Of a stretch of 64,000 bases of DNA, positions 46,780-55,306 are shown piece by piece. The stretch's first letter is position 1; each line of letters begins with the position of its first letter. Position numbers and translations under genes: made by a program. The DNA lies in assembly GCF_900142445.1 (NCBI RefSeq), contig NZ_FRAV01000023.1:16772-80771 (forward strand), given 5' to 3'. The notes under the pieces are model-generated. The model did not search any database and was not told the origin of the DNA. It worked only from the letters and a program-made list of their open reading frames with translations. The DNA is from Chryseobacterium polytrichastri (GTDB lineage Bacteria > Bacteroidota > Bacteroidia > Flavobacteriales > Weeksellaceae).

Positions 46780-46860
46780 GTCATTTCGAGAAACGAGAAA
46801 TCTATTTAATTATTATTAAACAGAGATTATTCACTGCGTTTTCGCTCCGTTCTGAATGAC
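46780..46860. repeat. GTCATTT..GAATGAC repeat, copy upstream-flank of mutase gene
   Basis: GTCATTTCGAGAAACGAGAA, then ATCTATTTAATT and the end GTTCTGAATGAC. The GAGAAATCTATTTAATT core is identical to the copy at 47801, in the same orientation. Confidence 0.72.
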
Positions 46861-46881
46861 AAACCGAATAGGTATTATACC

Positions 46882-47583
46882 TTAATCCAGCTTTTTATTT
46901 TCTACTTTCGTCGTTTTATCTATTTTAAATGCTCTGATTGGATTATTATAATAAATAAATTTTGCTGTATTCTGAATGTTTCCTTTCAATGAGTCTTTAA
47001 CATTTACTTCAGCATAATTCCCATTTTTAGAATCTATTTTCAAGTTGGTTATTTTCCAGTAAGGAGCAATTAAACTCGCTGTATCAGAAATCTTTATTAC
47101 TGCATCTTTCGTCAATCCAAGAAAATTAGCTCTACTTCCATTCTTCATTTCTACTTCTGCTCTTCTCGTATTGATGGAGCCCATAAAAGTGGCATTATTC
47201 TTTAAGTTCAATCTGAAATTATCGGTCTTAATTTCACTTGAAATATTCATTTCCACTGAATCTGAAATAGACACTTTTTCCAGATTATATTTAGAGTAAA
47301 TGGTTACATTATAGAAGTCTACCCCTTTTGTACCTCTACTTTCTTTAATAGAAAGTGTTTTATCTTTTACATCTACATCCAGATTTTTGGCAACATTCGG
47401 ATATGTTTCAATTTCTACAAAATTCTTTGGACCTCTTGCATAAAATACCCGAAACTTTCCTTCCAAATCAAGATTTACAAATTCTGAAACATCAATATCT
47501 TTAGTTTCAATTTTACCTTTTGGAGAAATTTTCCCACAAGAAACCACCACAATGAGCATCAATGTGAACAATACTTTTTTCAT
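46882..47583 (-). CDS. DUF2807 (head-GIN domain) lipoprotein
   Basis: A 233-residue protein starting MKKVLFTLMLIVVVSCGK, a lipoprotein signal with SC lipobox. The frame opens 14 codons earlier, but those residues do not belong to a signal. The mature part is a beta-helix/adhesin-like DUF2807 domain of short repeated strands: FRVFYARGPKNFVEIETYP, VTIYSKYNLEKVSISDSVEM, RLNLKNNATFMGSINTRRAEVEMKNGSRA. Such domains are usual in Bacteroidota lipoproteins of unknown function. It lies between two direct copies of the GTCATTC repeat. Confidence 0.85.
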   Translation of the reverse strand: MKKVLFTLMLIVVVSCGKISPKGKIETKDIDVSEFVNLDLEGKFRVFYARGPKNFVEIETYPNVAKNLDVDVKDKTLSIKESRGTKGVDFYNVTIYSKYNLEKVSISDSVEMNISSEIKTDNFRLNLKNNATFMGSINTRRAEVEMKNGSRANFLGLTKDAVIKISDTASLIAPYWKITNLKIDSKNGNYAEVNVKDSLKGNIQNTAKFIYYNNPIRAFKIDKTTKVENKKLD

Positions 47584-47800
47584 TCTAACTTTTAAATATT
47601 CTGTATACAACTGTAGTAATACCATTTAATTTTATTAAAAACTCATGAAGTTTTTAATCCCTCCTCGGTACCTAAAATAATTTTACCGAACAAAAATAGT
47701 ATTTAAATTTCTAAAAGGCTTACTCTTCCTACCATAAAATACCTGACAAATTTCAATTTTATTCTTAAAATCTGCTATTTTATCCATTTGAATCGGAGTA

Positions 47801-47880
47801 TGTCATTCGACGAATGAGAAATCTATTTAATTCGTATTAAAAAGATTTTTCACTCCGCTTTACTTTGTTCAGCATGGTAA
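47801..47880. repeat. GTCATTC repeat copy
   Basis: GTCATTCGACGAATGAGAAA, then TCTATTTAATTCGTATTAAA and a degraded end TTGTTCAGCATGG. Matches the copy at 46780 in order and direction. Confidence 0.7.
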
Positions 47881-47898
47881 ACGTTAATTCATTTTCAA

Positions 47899-47959
47899 AG
47901 TTTGTCATGTTGGAAGCAGCTCTACAAAGTTTATTTAGATCCTTTCAGAATGACAAACT
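47899..47959. repeat. fold-back repeat AGTTTGTCAT / ATGACAAACT
   Basis: Ten-base inverted ends enclose a GTCAT..GAATGAC-like body (GTTGGAAGCAGC, CCTTTCAGAATGAC). Confidence 0.6.
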
Positions 47960-48027
47960 TACTGTTTTATTTTGCTGATTGATTTGTTTTTACTCTGCAG
48001 AATATTTAGCTTTCAAAAAAGGAAAAA

Positions 48028-48062
48028 CGCTTATAACGTGATTCTAAAATCTGTTATAAGCG
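48028..48062. repeat. inverted repeat CGCTTATAAC / GTTATAAGCG
   Basis: Ten-base perfect arms, 15-base loop; no T-run, so not a plain terminator. Confidence 0.5.
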
Positions 48063-48116
48063 CTAAATTTATTGGTGTATGACTAATATCGGAAATAATA
48101 TGACACCAACAAAAAA

Positions 48117-48143
48117 CCTCAAAAAGCATCATCCTTCTTGAGG
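48117..48143 (-). terminator. terminator of the SNF2 helicase gene
   Basis: CCTCAA..TTGAGG stem with one mismatch above it; on the minus strand followed by TTTTTT, about 50 bp past the stop. Confidence 0.75.
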
Positions 48144-48195
48144 CTTTCTTATCACATATTAATGCGTCAATATTTTTTTCACCCATTCTTTTTAT

Positions 48196-51100
48196 TTATC
48201 CGAACAAATCTTTCACTTCTTGGGCATTAAAAGATTTACTTTCTTCATCTATAGAAATAATACTACTGGCAATTTTTTTCTTTTTTTGCTGAAGATTGAT
48301 AATTTTTTCTTCTATGGTATCTTTACAAATCATTCTATACGCCATGACCTGCTTTTTTTGTCCGATTCTGTAGCAACGATCTATTGCTTGGTTTTCTACC
48401 GCAGGATTCCACCAAGGATCAATGATAAATACGTAATCTGCCTCGGTAAGATTCAATCCGGTTCCACCTGCTTTCAAACTGATTAGAAAAACCCGAATAT
48501 CCTCTTGGTTCTGGAAATTTTCTACCCTGTTTTGGCGGTCTTTTGTCTGCCCATCAAGATATTCATACGTAATATTATTTTCTTCGAGTCTATTTTTTAC
48601 CAATTGCAGCATTTTCACAAAACTAGAGAAAACCAATATCTTGTGATTTCCAGTTTTTTCAATGATATTTTCTATTAAAATATCCAGCTTTACAGACTCC
48701 TTAGTATATTCTTCTTTGTCTGATAATATAGCCGGACTGTTGCAAATCTGTCGTAATTTGGTAAGACCTTCCAAAATGTACATTTGAGATTTTCCGATGC
48801 CGTTTTCATCAATTTTATTCAAAAGAAAATCTCGATACTGATCCTTGAAAGTATCATATACTTTGCGTTGCTCTTTTTCCATCTCGCAGTAAATGATACT
48901 TTCTACTTTATCCGGTAGTTCTGTTGCTACCTGTTCTTTCGTTCTCCTTAAAATAAAAGGACTGATGATTTTTGAGAGCAATTCTGAGCTTTGTACATCT
49001 TTTTCCTTATCAATAGCATCAGAAAATTCTTTTTTGAAATGTGTCATATTCCCCAATAATCCGGGATTCACAAAATTGAATTGCGCATACAGATCAAACG
49101 TATTATTTTCAATGGGTGTTCCGGTAAGAACAACTCTATTGTACGCTTTCAAAAGCCTAACACATTTATACCTCTTAGAATTTGGATTCTTAATGGCCTG
49201 ACTTTCATCTAAAATTAAATAATTAAAATCAATATCCTTTAAAAACTCAGCATCATTTATAATAGATCCATAGGTGTTAATGATCACATCATATTTATTA
49301 AAGCCTGCTAGTAAGTCTGCACGATTCAGACCTGTAAAAACAAGAAGTTTAAGCGTAGGACAAAATTTCTTAATTTCATTCTGCCAATTAAATATAAGCG
49401 AAGTTGGCGCAATAATCAATGAAGGATTTTTTGGCTTTTTAGTGGTTTTCAGATGTTGCAGAAAAGTAATCATCTGCAGCGTTTTCCCCAATCCCATATC
49501 ATCTGCCAAACAACCTCCTAACTGATGTGTATCTAGAAAATTAAGCCAATGCAAACCATGAATCTGATATTCCCTAAGTTTAGCTTTTATTCCTTTTGGA
49601 ACAGGAACTTTTTCGATGTTTTCTATGCTCTGAATCCTTTTCTTTTTTTCATAAAGATCAATCAGAAAATCGGGTTTTTCTTCCAATTCATTATACAGTT
49701 CATCAATAATACCAAACTGGAAATTAGAAATCTGTAGTCCTTCTTTTTTTATTTCACCTACTTTAAAATAGCCGGCGAATTTATCCATCCAATCTTTGGG
49801 CATAATACCTATAGTTCCATCTCCCAACACTACAAAATTGGATTTTTTAACGAATGCTTTTTGTAAGTCTTTTAATGATAGCTTCTGATCTCCAAATGAA
49901 ACATCAATACTTATATCAAACCAATCAATATCAGACTTTACAGAAACACTTATAGATGCTTTATTGAGATTATATTTAAATGATTTCAGCTCTTTAGCTC
50001 CAAATAATTTGATGTTTTGATTTTTCAATTTTTCGGAAGCATCTAAAAACCAAAAATCTTCCATTAGCTGGGATGCGTTGAGATGAAATACCCCTTCTTG
50101 ATCCTGAAAACCTGGATGCAGTTGTAAAAACTCTTCCCGAAGCTGGTTTTCTAAAGCTGTATTACGCTCCAAATAAGAAAAACCGCCTTTTTCATTAATT
50201 GAAAAACGAAGTTCTTTACTTTCTATATCAATTAATTTTTCAGGATATTGCACGGCAAGTGTAAAACTCACCATTTCATCTGCATCTTCAATATATACTT
50301 GCTTTTCTAAACCATTTTCATCTGTCTTACTCTTAGTATTTTTGAAATTATCAGTTTTTACCTGATATTTTTGAGACAACGGAGATAAGATTTTTTCTTT
50401 AAAAGCAATTGCATTTTTCTTAATATAATTGGTCTGCGGATGATGTATATAATACTGTAAATCTGCAGAAAAAGCAGGACTTTTTATAGGATAAATCTCA
50501 TTATCTTTTTTAATGAATAAAGGAGTTATTTGCAGTTTTGAAGAGTCTGTTTTATACGTTTGGTCACCAATTTTTATTTTCGGTTCCAACTGATAGAATA
50601 AAGGATCTTCACTAAACTGAAATACCATTTCCAACTCTTTCTCAACAATAAAAAGTGAATCTAAATTTTTACGGGTATATGTATTTCTCTCTTGATGAGC
50701 AAAAAGTGGATAGTCTTTCAGTAAAGAAATCAACTCACTAAAACTATGAATAGCCTTTGAAAAATCATCTGCCTTATTAAGCTTGTATAAAATTTTTGAT
50801 AGTTTGTAGCTTTTTAAAATAACTTGTACAAACTTTTCATCATAATTATCAATACTACTATCCAAAGAATAGTAAGAAATTTCTTTGAAATGGGTCGCCA
50901 GCTCTGTTCTTTCCTTGTTAAATTTACCCGTTACAGGCACAAATCCTCCAAAACTATTCCTGTCAAATTCAAAAACTAAAGCTTCTCCGTATGTTGATTG
51001 CTTTTCAGAACCCGGTATTTTATAATTGGGTTGGTTTAATATTTTAGAAAAATCACTTTCATAAGGAGTATCTATCTTATGAAGATTGGGAAACTTACTC

Positions 51101-51870
51101 GTTGCAAAGAAACCTTGATCATTAAGCTTAAAATCAAAATATTTTTGATAGTCATCCTGTAGATCGAGACCATAATCTGCTAAAAAATTTGATTTTTTAT
51201 TCTCTAAGTAATAATCATTAAAATAATCATTTCCAAATATTTGCATTATTTTTTCAAAAGCAGGATAAAGATGCTGGCAATACTTTTTTTGGAATTTCTT
51301 TTTACAAGTACAGGATACTTTTAATGTGCTGCTTTTTTTGTTATAGATAAAACTTTGCTTTTCCCGTTCCCAAGTATTTGCCTGTACAACAATACTGTCC
51401 GGAGTAGCGCCTATAATAAAAGCTTGATGATAGGAGTTTCCTCCCCCGTTGCTTTGCAATTCTTTTCTTATTTTTTCATAATCAATGATTCCATTTTCCA
51501 ACGTGAAGTTCAAACTGTTATCTTCTTTTTTTAAAATATCTGCGCTACTTACAAACTGAGCCGTTTGGCGGGGTTTTATATCATTAATTTTTTCTTCTCT
51601 AAGAATCAATGCTAATTTCTCTAAAGAAGCTACGCCATGTTTACAAATCCCATCATAATCATACGGGCAAGAGCAATCTACGGTAATGATATCATCACAA
51701 TAAATCTTAACGATATAAGGCTTCTTTGCAGAACCTCTACATTCAAAAACAAAATTGCTATTATTAATAGATTTTAAAACAGGATAAATTTGCATGGATC
51801 TATTAATACTTGAAGAATTTGCATTATTCAGAATAAATTTAGCAATGTTAGAAATTTTAGTTTCAGCCAT
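48196..51870 (-). CDS. SNF2/Rad54-family helicase with two SWIM zinc fingers
   Basis: A 1224-residue protein. Two SWIM fingers lie at the N-terminus: Cys66, Cys68, Cys76, His78 (VDCSCPYDYDGICKH) and Cys187, Cys189, Cys198, His200 (VSCTCKKKFQKKYCQH). A long middle region (about 230-730) is the bacterial SNF2-associated domain. The ATPase core has LADDMGLGKTLQMITFL (Walker A), IAPTSLIFNWQNEI, ILDESQAIKNP (DExx box), VLTGTPIENN, then VFSSFVKMLQLV and GGTGLNLTEADYVFIIDPWWNPAVENQAIDRCYRIGQ (motifs V-VI). DNA translocation or remodelling by ATP. Bacterial targets are not known. A terminator lies between its start and the gene upstream. Confidence 0.93.
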   Translation of the reverse strand: MAETKISNIAKFILNNANSSSINRSMQIYPVLKSINNSNFVFECRGSAKKPYIVKIYCDDIITVDCSCPYDYDGICKHGVASLEKLALILREEKINDIKPRQTAQFVSSADILKKEDNSLNFTLENGIIDYEKIRKELQSNGGGNSYHQAFIIGATPDSIVVQANTWEREKQSFIYNKKSSTLKVSCTCKKKFQKKYCQHLYPAFEKIMQIFGNDYFNDYYLENKKSNFLADYGLDLQDDYQKYFDFKLNDQGFFATSKFPNLHKIDTPYESDFSKILNQPNYKIPGSEKQSTYGEALVFEFDRNSFGGFVPVTGKFNKERTELATHFKEISYYSLDSSIDNYDEKFVQVILKSYKLSKILYKLNKADDFSKAIHSFSELISLLKDYPLFAHQERNTYTRKNLDSLFIVEKELEMVFQFSEDPLFYQLEPKIKIGDQTYKTDSSKLQITPLFIKKDNEIYPIKSPAFSADLQYYIHHPQTNYIKKNAIAFKEKILSPLSQKYQVKTDNFKNTKSKTDENGLEKQVYIEDADEMVSFTLAVQYPEKLIDIESKELRFSINEKGGFSYLERNTALENQLREEFLQLHPGFQDQEGVFHLNASQLMEDFWFLDASEKLKNQNIKLFGAKELKSFKYNLNKASISVSVKSDIDWFDISIDVSFGDQKLSLKDLQKAFVKKSNFVVLGDGTIGIMPKDWMDKFAGYFKVGEIKKEGLQISNFQFGIIDELYNELEEKPDFLIDLYEKKKRIQSIENIEKVPVPKGIKAKLREYQIHGLHWLNFLDTHQLGGCLADDMGLGKTLQMITFLQHLKTTKKPKNPSLIIAPTSLIFNWQNEIKKFCPTLKLLVFTGLNRADLLAGFNKYDVIINTYGSIINDAEFLKDIDFNYLILDESQAIKNPNSKRYKCVRLLKAYNRVVLTGTPIENNTFDLYAQFNFVNPGLLGNMTHFKKEFSDAIDKEKDVQSSELLSKIISPFILRRTKEQVATELPDKVESIIYCEMEKEQRKVYDTFKDQYRDFLLNKIDENGIGKSQMYILEGLTKLRQICNSPAILSDKEEYTKESVKLDILIENIIEKTGNHKILVFSSFVKMLQLVKNRLEENNITYEYLDGQTKDRQNRVENFQNQEDIRVFLISLKAGGTGLNLTEADYVFIIDPWWNPAVENQAIDRCYRIGQKKQVMAYRMICKDTIEEKIINLQQKKKKIASSIISIDEESKSFNAQEVKDLFG

Positions 51871-51894
51871 TTTTTATAGTGTTTTTTATCATAC

Positions 51895-51929
51895 AAATGA
51901 AGCCATTTAACTTTTAAATGGCTTCATTT
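51895..51929 (-). terminator. terminator of the GT2 gene
   Basis: Perfect 16-bp stem AAATGAAGCCATTTAA / TTAAATGGCTTCATTT, loop CTT. It is about 180 bp downstream of the GT2 stop and directly ahead of the SNF2 start. Confidence 0.88.
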
Positions 51930-52106
51930 ATTATATACAAAAGTTTTATTTTACTCCTTACGTTTTAGGATTTCAATTCCTTGATTATAATAAATTTACC
52001 TAAAAAGAATATTCTAATTCTGCTTACTATAGCAAGGTTTTCAATACAATTAACTTAATGTTAAAGATATTTCGTTTCTTTTGTGGGTTATTTTTCAGGA
52101 AGTTAC

Positions 52107-53057
52107 CTAAATAACTTCATCAATATTATAATTTTTATGTTCACGATTCGTTCTGATAATCATTTCTCCTAAAAACCCTGCAATGAAAAGCAAAGTTCCC
52201 ATAATCATCATGGTCAATGCAATAAAAAACCAAGGATTATTGGTGATTAAATGCCCATAAATTCCTCTTGCTACATCAATGAGTTTTGAAACCCCCAACC
52301 AAAGCGCAGAAAGAAAACCGAGAATAAACATCATGGTTCCTACCGCTCCAAAGAAATGCATTGGTCTTCCTCCAAAACGACTTACAAACCAAAGGGTTAC
52401 CAAATCTAAAAAGCCACGGATAAATCTTTCCGTTCCGAATTTTGAAGTTCCATAAGGTCTTGCCTGATGCTTAACTTCTTTTTCTGTAATTCTTCTGAAA
52501 CCCGCATTTGCAGCTAAAACAGGGATATAACGGTGCATATCTCCATACACATCAATTGTTTTTACCACCTGTTTTTTATACGCTTTAAGGCCACAATTGA
52601 AATCATGAAGTTCAACACCAGAAACTTTACGGGCCGCAGCATTGAACAGTTTTGATGGTACATTTTTCGTCATGACATTATCAAAACGCTTCTTTTTCCA
52701 GCCTGAAACGATATCGTAATTATCTTTAATTACCATGTCATACAATTCAGGAATTTCTTCCGGAAAGTCCTGTAAATCAGCATCCATTGTGATGATTACA
52801 TCTCCGTTTGTTCTTTCAAAAGCAGCGTGAAGTGCCTGAGATTTTCCGTAATTTTTGGAAAACTTAATCCCATGAATTTGAGGATGTTGTACTTTTAAAT
52901 TTTCGATAATACTCCACGATAAATCCGTACTTCCATCATCTACAAACCAGATTTCATAAGATAAATTATTTGTAACGCAAACAGTATTAATCCTTGAAAA
53001 AAGCTCTTCCAAAGAGTCCTCTTCATTAAGTAGCGGAATAACTATAGATAGATTCAT
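52107..53057 (-). CDS. GT2 glycosyltransferase, polyprenyl-phosphate sugar type
   Basis: A 316-residue GT-A enzyme. SIVIPLLNEEDSLEELF begins the fold; WFVDDGSTDLSW and ITMDADLQDFPEEIP hold the metal-binding Asp residues; HYGTS-like loop KHQARPYGTSKFGTERF precedes the membrane part. Two C-terminal transmembrane helices (about 228-250 and 272-298) are as in DPM1/GtrB/ArnC-type enzymes that move a sugar to undecaprenyl phosphate. It makes donor lipid for the envelope; sugar unknown. The gene follows DUF4199 by 16 bp. Confidence 0.9.
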   Translation of the reverse strand: MNLSIVIPLLNEEDSLEELFSRINTVCVTNNLSYEIWFVDDGSTDLSWSIIENLKVQHPQIHGIKFSKNYGKSQALHAAFERTNGDVIITMDADLQDFPEEIPELYDMVIKDNYDIVSGWKKKRFDNVMTKNVPSKLFNAAARKVSGVELHDFNCGLKAYKKQVVKTIDVYGDMHRYIPVLAANAGFRRITEKEVKHQARPYGTSKFGTERFIRGFLDLVTLWFVSRFGGRPMHFFGAVGTMMFILGFLSALWLGVSKLIDVARGIYGHLITNNPWFFIALTMMIMGTLLFIAGFLGEMIIRTNREHKNYNIDEVI

Positions 53058-53073
53058 TTAATTTTAATAAAAA

Positions 53074-53670
53074 TTATTCTTGATTTATTGGTTCCTCGTG
53101 AACACTTCTTGTTCTGAAAAATGCTCCAAAAAACAATGACAAAACTACGTAAAATATAAGAATTGCTGCAAAATATCCCGAAAAATGACTTGCCGTAAGC
53201 ATATCTTTTCCTTTAACAGCTGCAGGAGTGAAACTTTGAAGTCTTTCTTTATATTTTTGGTCTAGCTCGTCAATATCTTTTTGGTGCTTCATAATCTTCC
53301 TTGCAGAAGTATATTCTTTGTCCAATTCTGATTTTTGAGTGTGAACATATTGGTAATTCAATAGGTTTTTTGCTTCCGGATCTACAAAATTTAAAAATGA
53401 ATAAATACTGAAAATCGAAAGAATTCCTCCAATAAACATGGGTATGAATGCTCTCTTAAAAGCTTGTCTGAAATTAAGTCGGTGGTTGTTCCAGTACACC
53501 TTTACCGACCAAAAAGCACCTCCTGCATAGATAAGAGGCAATACGAAAGCATTGGCTTTCAGTGAAATATCAAAATAATGTATTCCCGAGAAAAAGAAGT
53601 ATACTATGAAAAAAACAATCATAGTGGCTATAAAAAGTATAATTCCTATTGTTGATGGACTTTTAGTCAT
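53074..53670 (-). CDS. DUF4199 membrane protein
   Basis: A 198-residue membrane protein with four transmembrane segments: about 9-28, 40-58, 72-92 and 163-185. The loop between the third and fourth (about 95-155) is charged and helical. DUF4199 is frequent in Bacteroidota and often precedes a GT2 gene, as here, so a role linked to the glycosyltransferase is likely, but no activity is known. The frame opens 17 codons earlier; the ATG at 53668-53670 starts at MTKSPSTIG. Confidence 0.85.
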   Translation of the reverse strand: MTKSPSTIGIILFIATMIVFFIVYFFFSGIHYFDISLKANAFVLPLIYAGGAFWSVKVYWNNHRLNFRQAFKRAFIPMFIGGILSIFSIYSFLNFVDPEAKNLLNYQYVHTQKSELDKEYTSARKIMKHQKDIDELDQKYKERLQSFTPAAVKGKDMLTASHFSGYFAAILIFYVVLSLFFGAFFRTRSVHEEPINQE

Positions 53671-53768
53671 GTTAAATTTTTTTGAAAATTTTTGAAAAAT
53701 TATAAGCCTACATTTCAGCAATTTAGCTTCAATAAAGGATTTTTCAGTTTATTTTTTTGTAATTTTAT

Positions 53769-53798
53769 TTTGAAGTTTATAAAATATTCCTACCTTTG
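53769..53798 (+). promoter_or_regulatory. promoter of the SRP RNA gene
   Basis: TTTG (53769-53772), 18-bp spacer, TACCTTTG (53791-53798). The RNA starts about five bases later. This is the cleanest -33/-7 pair in the window. Confidence 0.85.
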
Positions 53799-53802
53799 CA
53801 AC

Positions 53803-53894
53803 GGCAAGTCCTAAACAACCAGCTCCTGAGAATCCTCCAGGGTGGGAACGCAGCAAAGGTAATTGGTTGAGCGGTGTGATTTAGGTAGCTTGCC
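53803..53894 (+). ncRNA. ffs: signal recognition particle RNA, small bacterial type
   Basis: A 92-nt RNA whose ends pair: GGCAAG at the 5' end with CTTGCC at the 3' end, and inner CCTAAA with TTTAGG. The apical part has the SRP-type S-domain CCTCCAGGGTGGGAACGCAG followed by CAAAGGTAATTGG, close to the GGAAG/AGCA core of bacterial 4.5S RNA (here GGAA..GCAGCAA). A run of eight T after the helix ends transcription. It partners with Ffh in co-translational membrane targeting. Sequence here has a 68-codon reverse frame, which is only a shadow. Confidence 0.9.
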
Positions 53895-54002
53895 ATTTTT
53901 TTTATTTTAAGTTGAACAGAGGTAATTTTAGAATTATCTTTTTTTGTTTCTATACTTTTCAACATTTCAATTATCATTTTCAAATTACCTTTTAATCTTT
54001 AC

Positions 54003-54689
54003 TTAAAATTCGAACTCCTCTCCTAGCTTAGGCAATACAAGTTCTACATTTTTATCTGCAAAATGCTTCAATGCACTTTCATGATTAATTTCAATTGCAG
54101 GGAAAGTATCAAAATGACAGCCGATTACTTTTGGAGTTTTCAATAATTCCGCTGCTGCAAAAGCCGCTTTTTTCGGACACATTGTGTAGTGACTTCCAAT
54201 TGGTAGAATTGATAAATCAATATTTCCATATAATCTTGGAAATAACTCCATATCAGCCATTACGCCTGTATCTCCAGCCATATATATGTTCTTACCTTCA
54301 GGCAATCTGAAAATATAGCCTACTGGAACGCCTCCATAGCTTCCATCTGGAAAAGAACTTGTATGATGAGCTGGTACCATGGAAATTTTAAGATCGTCGA
54401 TTTTTGCCGACCCTCCTAAGTTCACATCATCTCTGTTTTTAGCTGTTTTGAAATATGCACAAACTTCTGGAACTCCGATTACCGTAGCGTCAGGATGAAA
54501 TTGTAAAACTTCTTCCACATCGGCAATATGATCTCCGTGCGCGTGAGTTAATAAGATATAGTCAATCTTTTGAGCTGAAATATCAAATCCTGATTCCGCT
54601 TTTTTATAGTTATAAAAAGGGTCGCTCAAGATCGTTTTGTCTTTATACGTGAACAAAAAACAGTTTTGTCCTAAGAATTGTATTTTCAT
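54003..54689 (-). CDS. UPF0173 metal-dependent hydrolase
   Basis: A 228-residue metallo-beta-lactamase-fold protein of the UPF0173 type. Metal ligands: LLTHAHGDHIADV (HxHxDH), His of VPAHHTSS, Asp of MAGDTG and His of IGCHFDTFP. The DP in SDPFY and the MCPKKAAFAAAELL stretch are family-specific. It may hydrolyse a phosphodiester or lactone; the substrate is unknown. Encoded upstream of the SRP RNA on the other strand. Confidence 0.92.
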   Translation of the reverse strand: MKIQFLGQNCFLFTYKDKTILSDPFYNYKKAESGFDISAQKIDYILLTHAHGDHIADVEEVLQFHPDATVIGVPEVCAYFKTAKNRDDVNLGGSAKIDDLKISMVPAHHTSSFPDGSYGGVPVGYIFRLPEGKNIYMAGDTGVMADMELFPRLYGNIDLSILPIGSHYTMCPKKAAFAAAELLKTPKVIGCHFDTFPAIEINHESALKHFADKNVELVLPKLGEEFEF

Positions 54690-54720
54690 TTTTAAAGTTA
54701 TTTTTTAATTAATTTTTAAA

Positions 54721-54818
54721 TATTTAAACACAAATAACTCAAATATTTACACAAATATCACTATTAAAATTTTAGTGAAAATTTGTGTAAATATTAGTGT
54801 TATTTGTGTTTTATTTAA
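54721..54818. repeat. 98-bp fold-back repeat (ACACAAATAAC type)
   Basis: Arms AACACAAATAAC..ATTTACACAAAT and ATTTGTGTAAAT..GTTATTTGTGTT, about 40 bases each, match with a few mismatches around CACTATTAAAATTTTAGTG. It sits between the UPF0173 and SRPBCC genes on the same strand. Confidence 0.75.
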
Positions 54819-54847
54819 GCTAGTAAATGCTAAGTTTCTTATTGATT

Positions 54848-55294
54848 TTATTTCTGAGGAAATTTATCTTCTATTAAATTTAAATTAATCCCATGTTCCA
54901 AATACGCTTTACATCCATCTAAAACTGTTGTAAAGCCACCAGTATTATCATTTATTACCTTTAACAGATTTTCCCCAGTTTGAGAAAAACCATAGCTTTT
55001 AATGATAACAAGAGTGCCTTTTTCCATTTCTTTGAATTCATAATCTACATTTGTTGAAGGCTCTCCCCATTCTGTTTTGATTAAATGATTTAGAATGATT
55101 TGATTAACCTTTACCGCAGACTTCACACCATACATCTCCCATTCCCAAATAACAGTTTCGCTTTCTACTAATTTCCCGGTAGATTTTGTAAACCAAAATT
55201 GGGTTGTAATTTCAGGATTGATAAATGCTTCAAAAACATCTTCAATTGGTTTTCTGATAAGCATTTGAGCTTCAACATAGATATTCGAACTCAT
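54848..55294 (-). CDS. SRPBCC (AHSA1-like) domain protein
   Basis: A 148-residue START/AHSA1-fold protein: AQMLIRKPIEDVFEAFINPEITTQFWF at the N-terminus, ESETVIWEWEMYGVKSAVKV, and GFTTVLDGCKAYLEHGINL near the C-terminus. The fold forms a hydrophobic cavity for small ligands. In the men operon region (13 bp after menA) but no link to quinone is known. Confidence 0.85.
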   Translation of the reverse strand: MSSNIYVEAQMLIRKPIEDVFEAFINPEITTQFWFTKSTGKLVESETVIWEWEMYGVKSAVKVNQIILNHLIKTEWGEPSTNVDYEFKEMEKGTLVIIKSYGFSQTGENLLKVINDNTGGFTTVLDGCKAYLEHGINLNLIEDKFPQK

Positions 55295-55306
55295 AATATT
55301 GGTAGT

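Larger units (their letters stand above)
47584..48195. other. 612-bp intergenic region with repeats
   Basis: No gene. It holds two GTCATTC-type repeats (47801-47880 and 47899-47959), an inverted repeat at 48028-48062 and the SNF2 gene terminator. Confidence 0.7.

Noticed and set aside
53777..53983. 68-codon reverse-strand open frame
   Set aside because: It lies over the SRP RNA gene and has no protein features.
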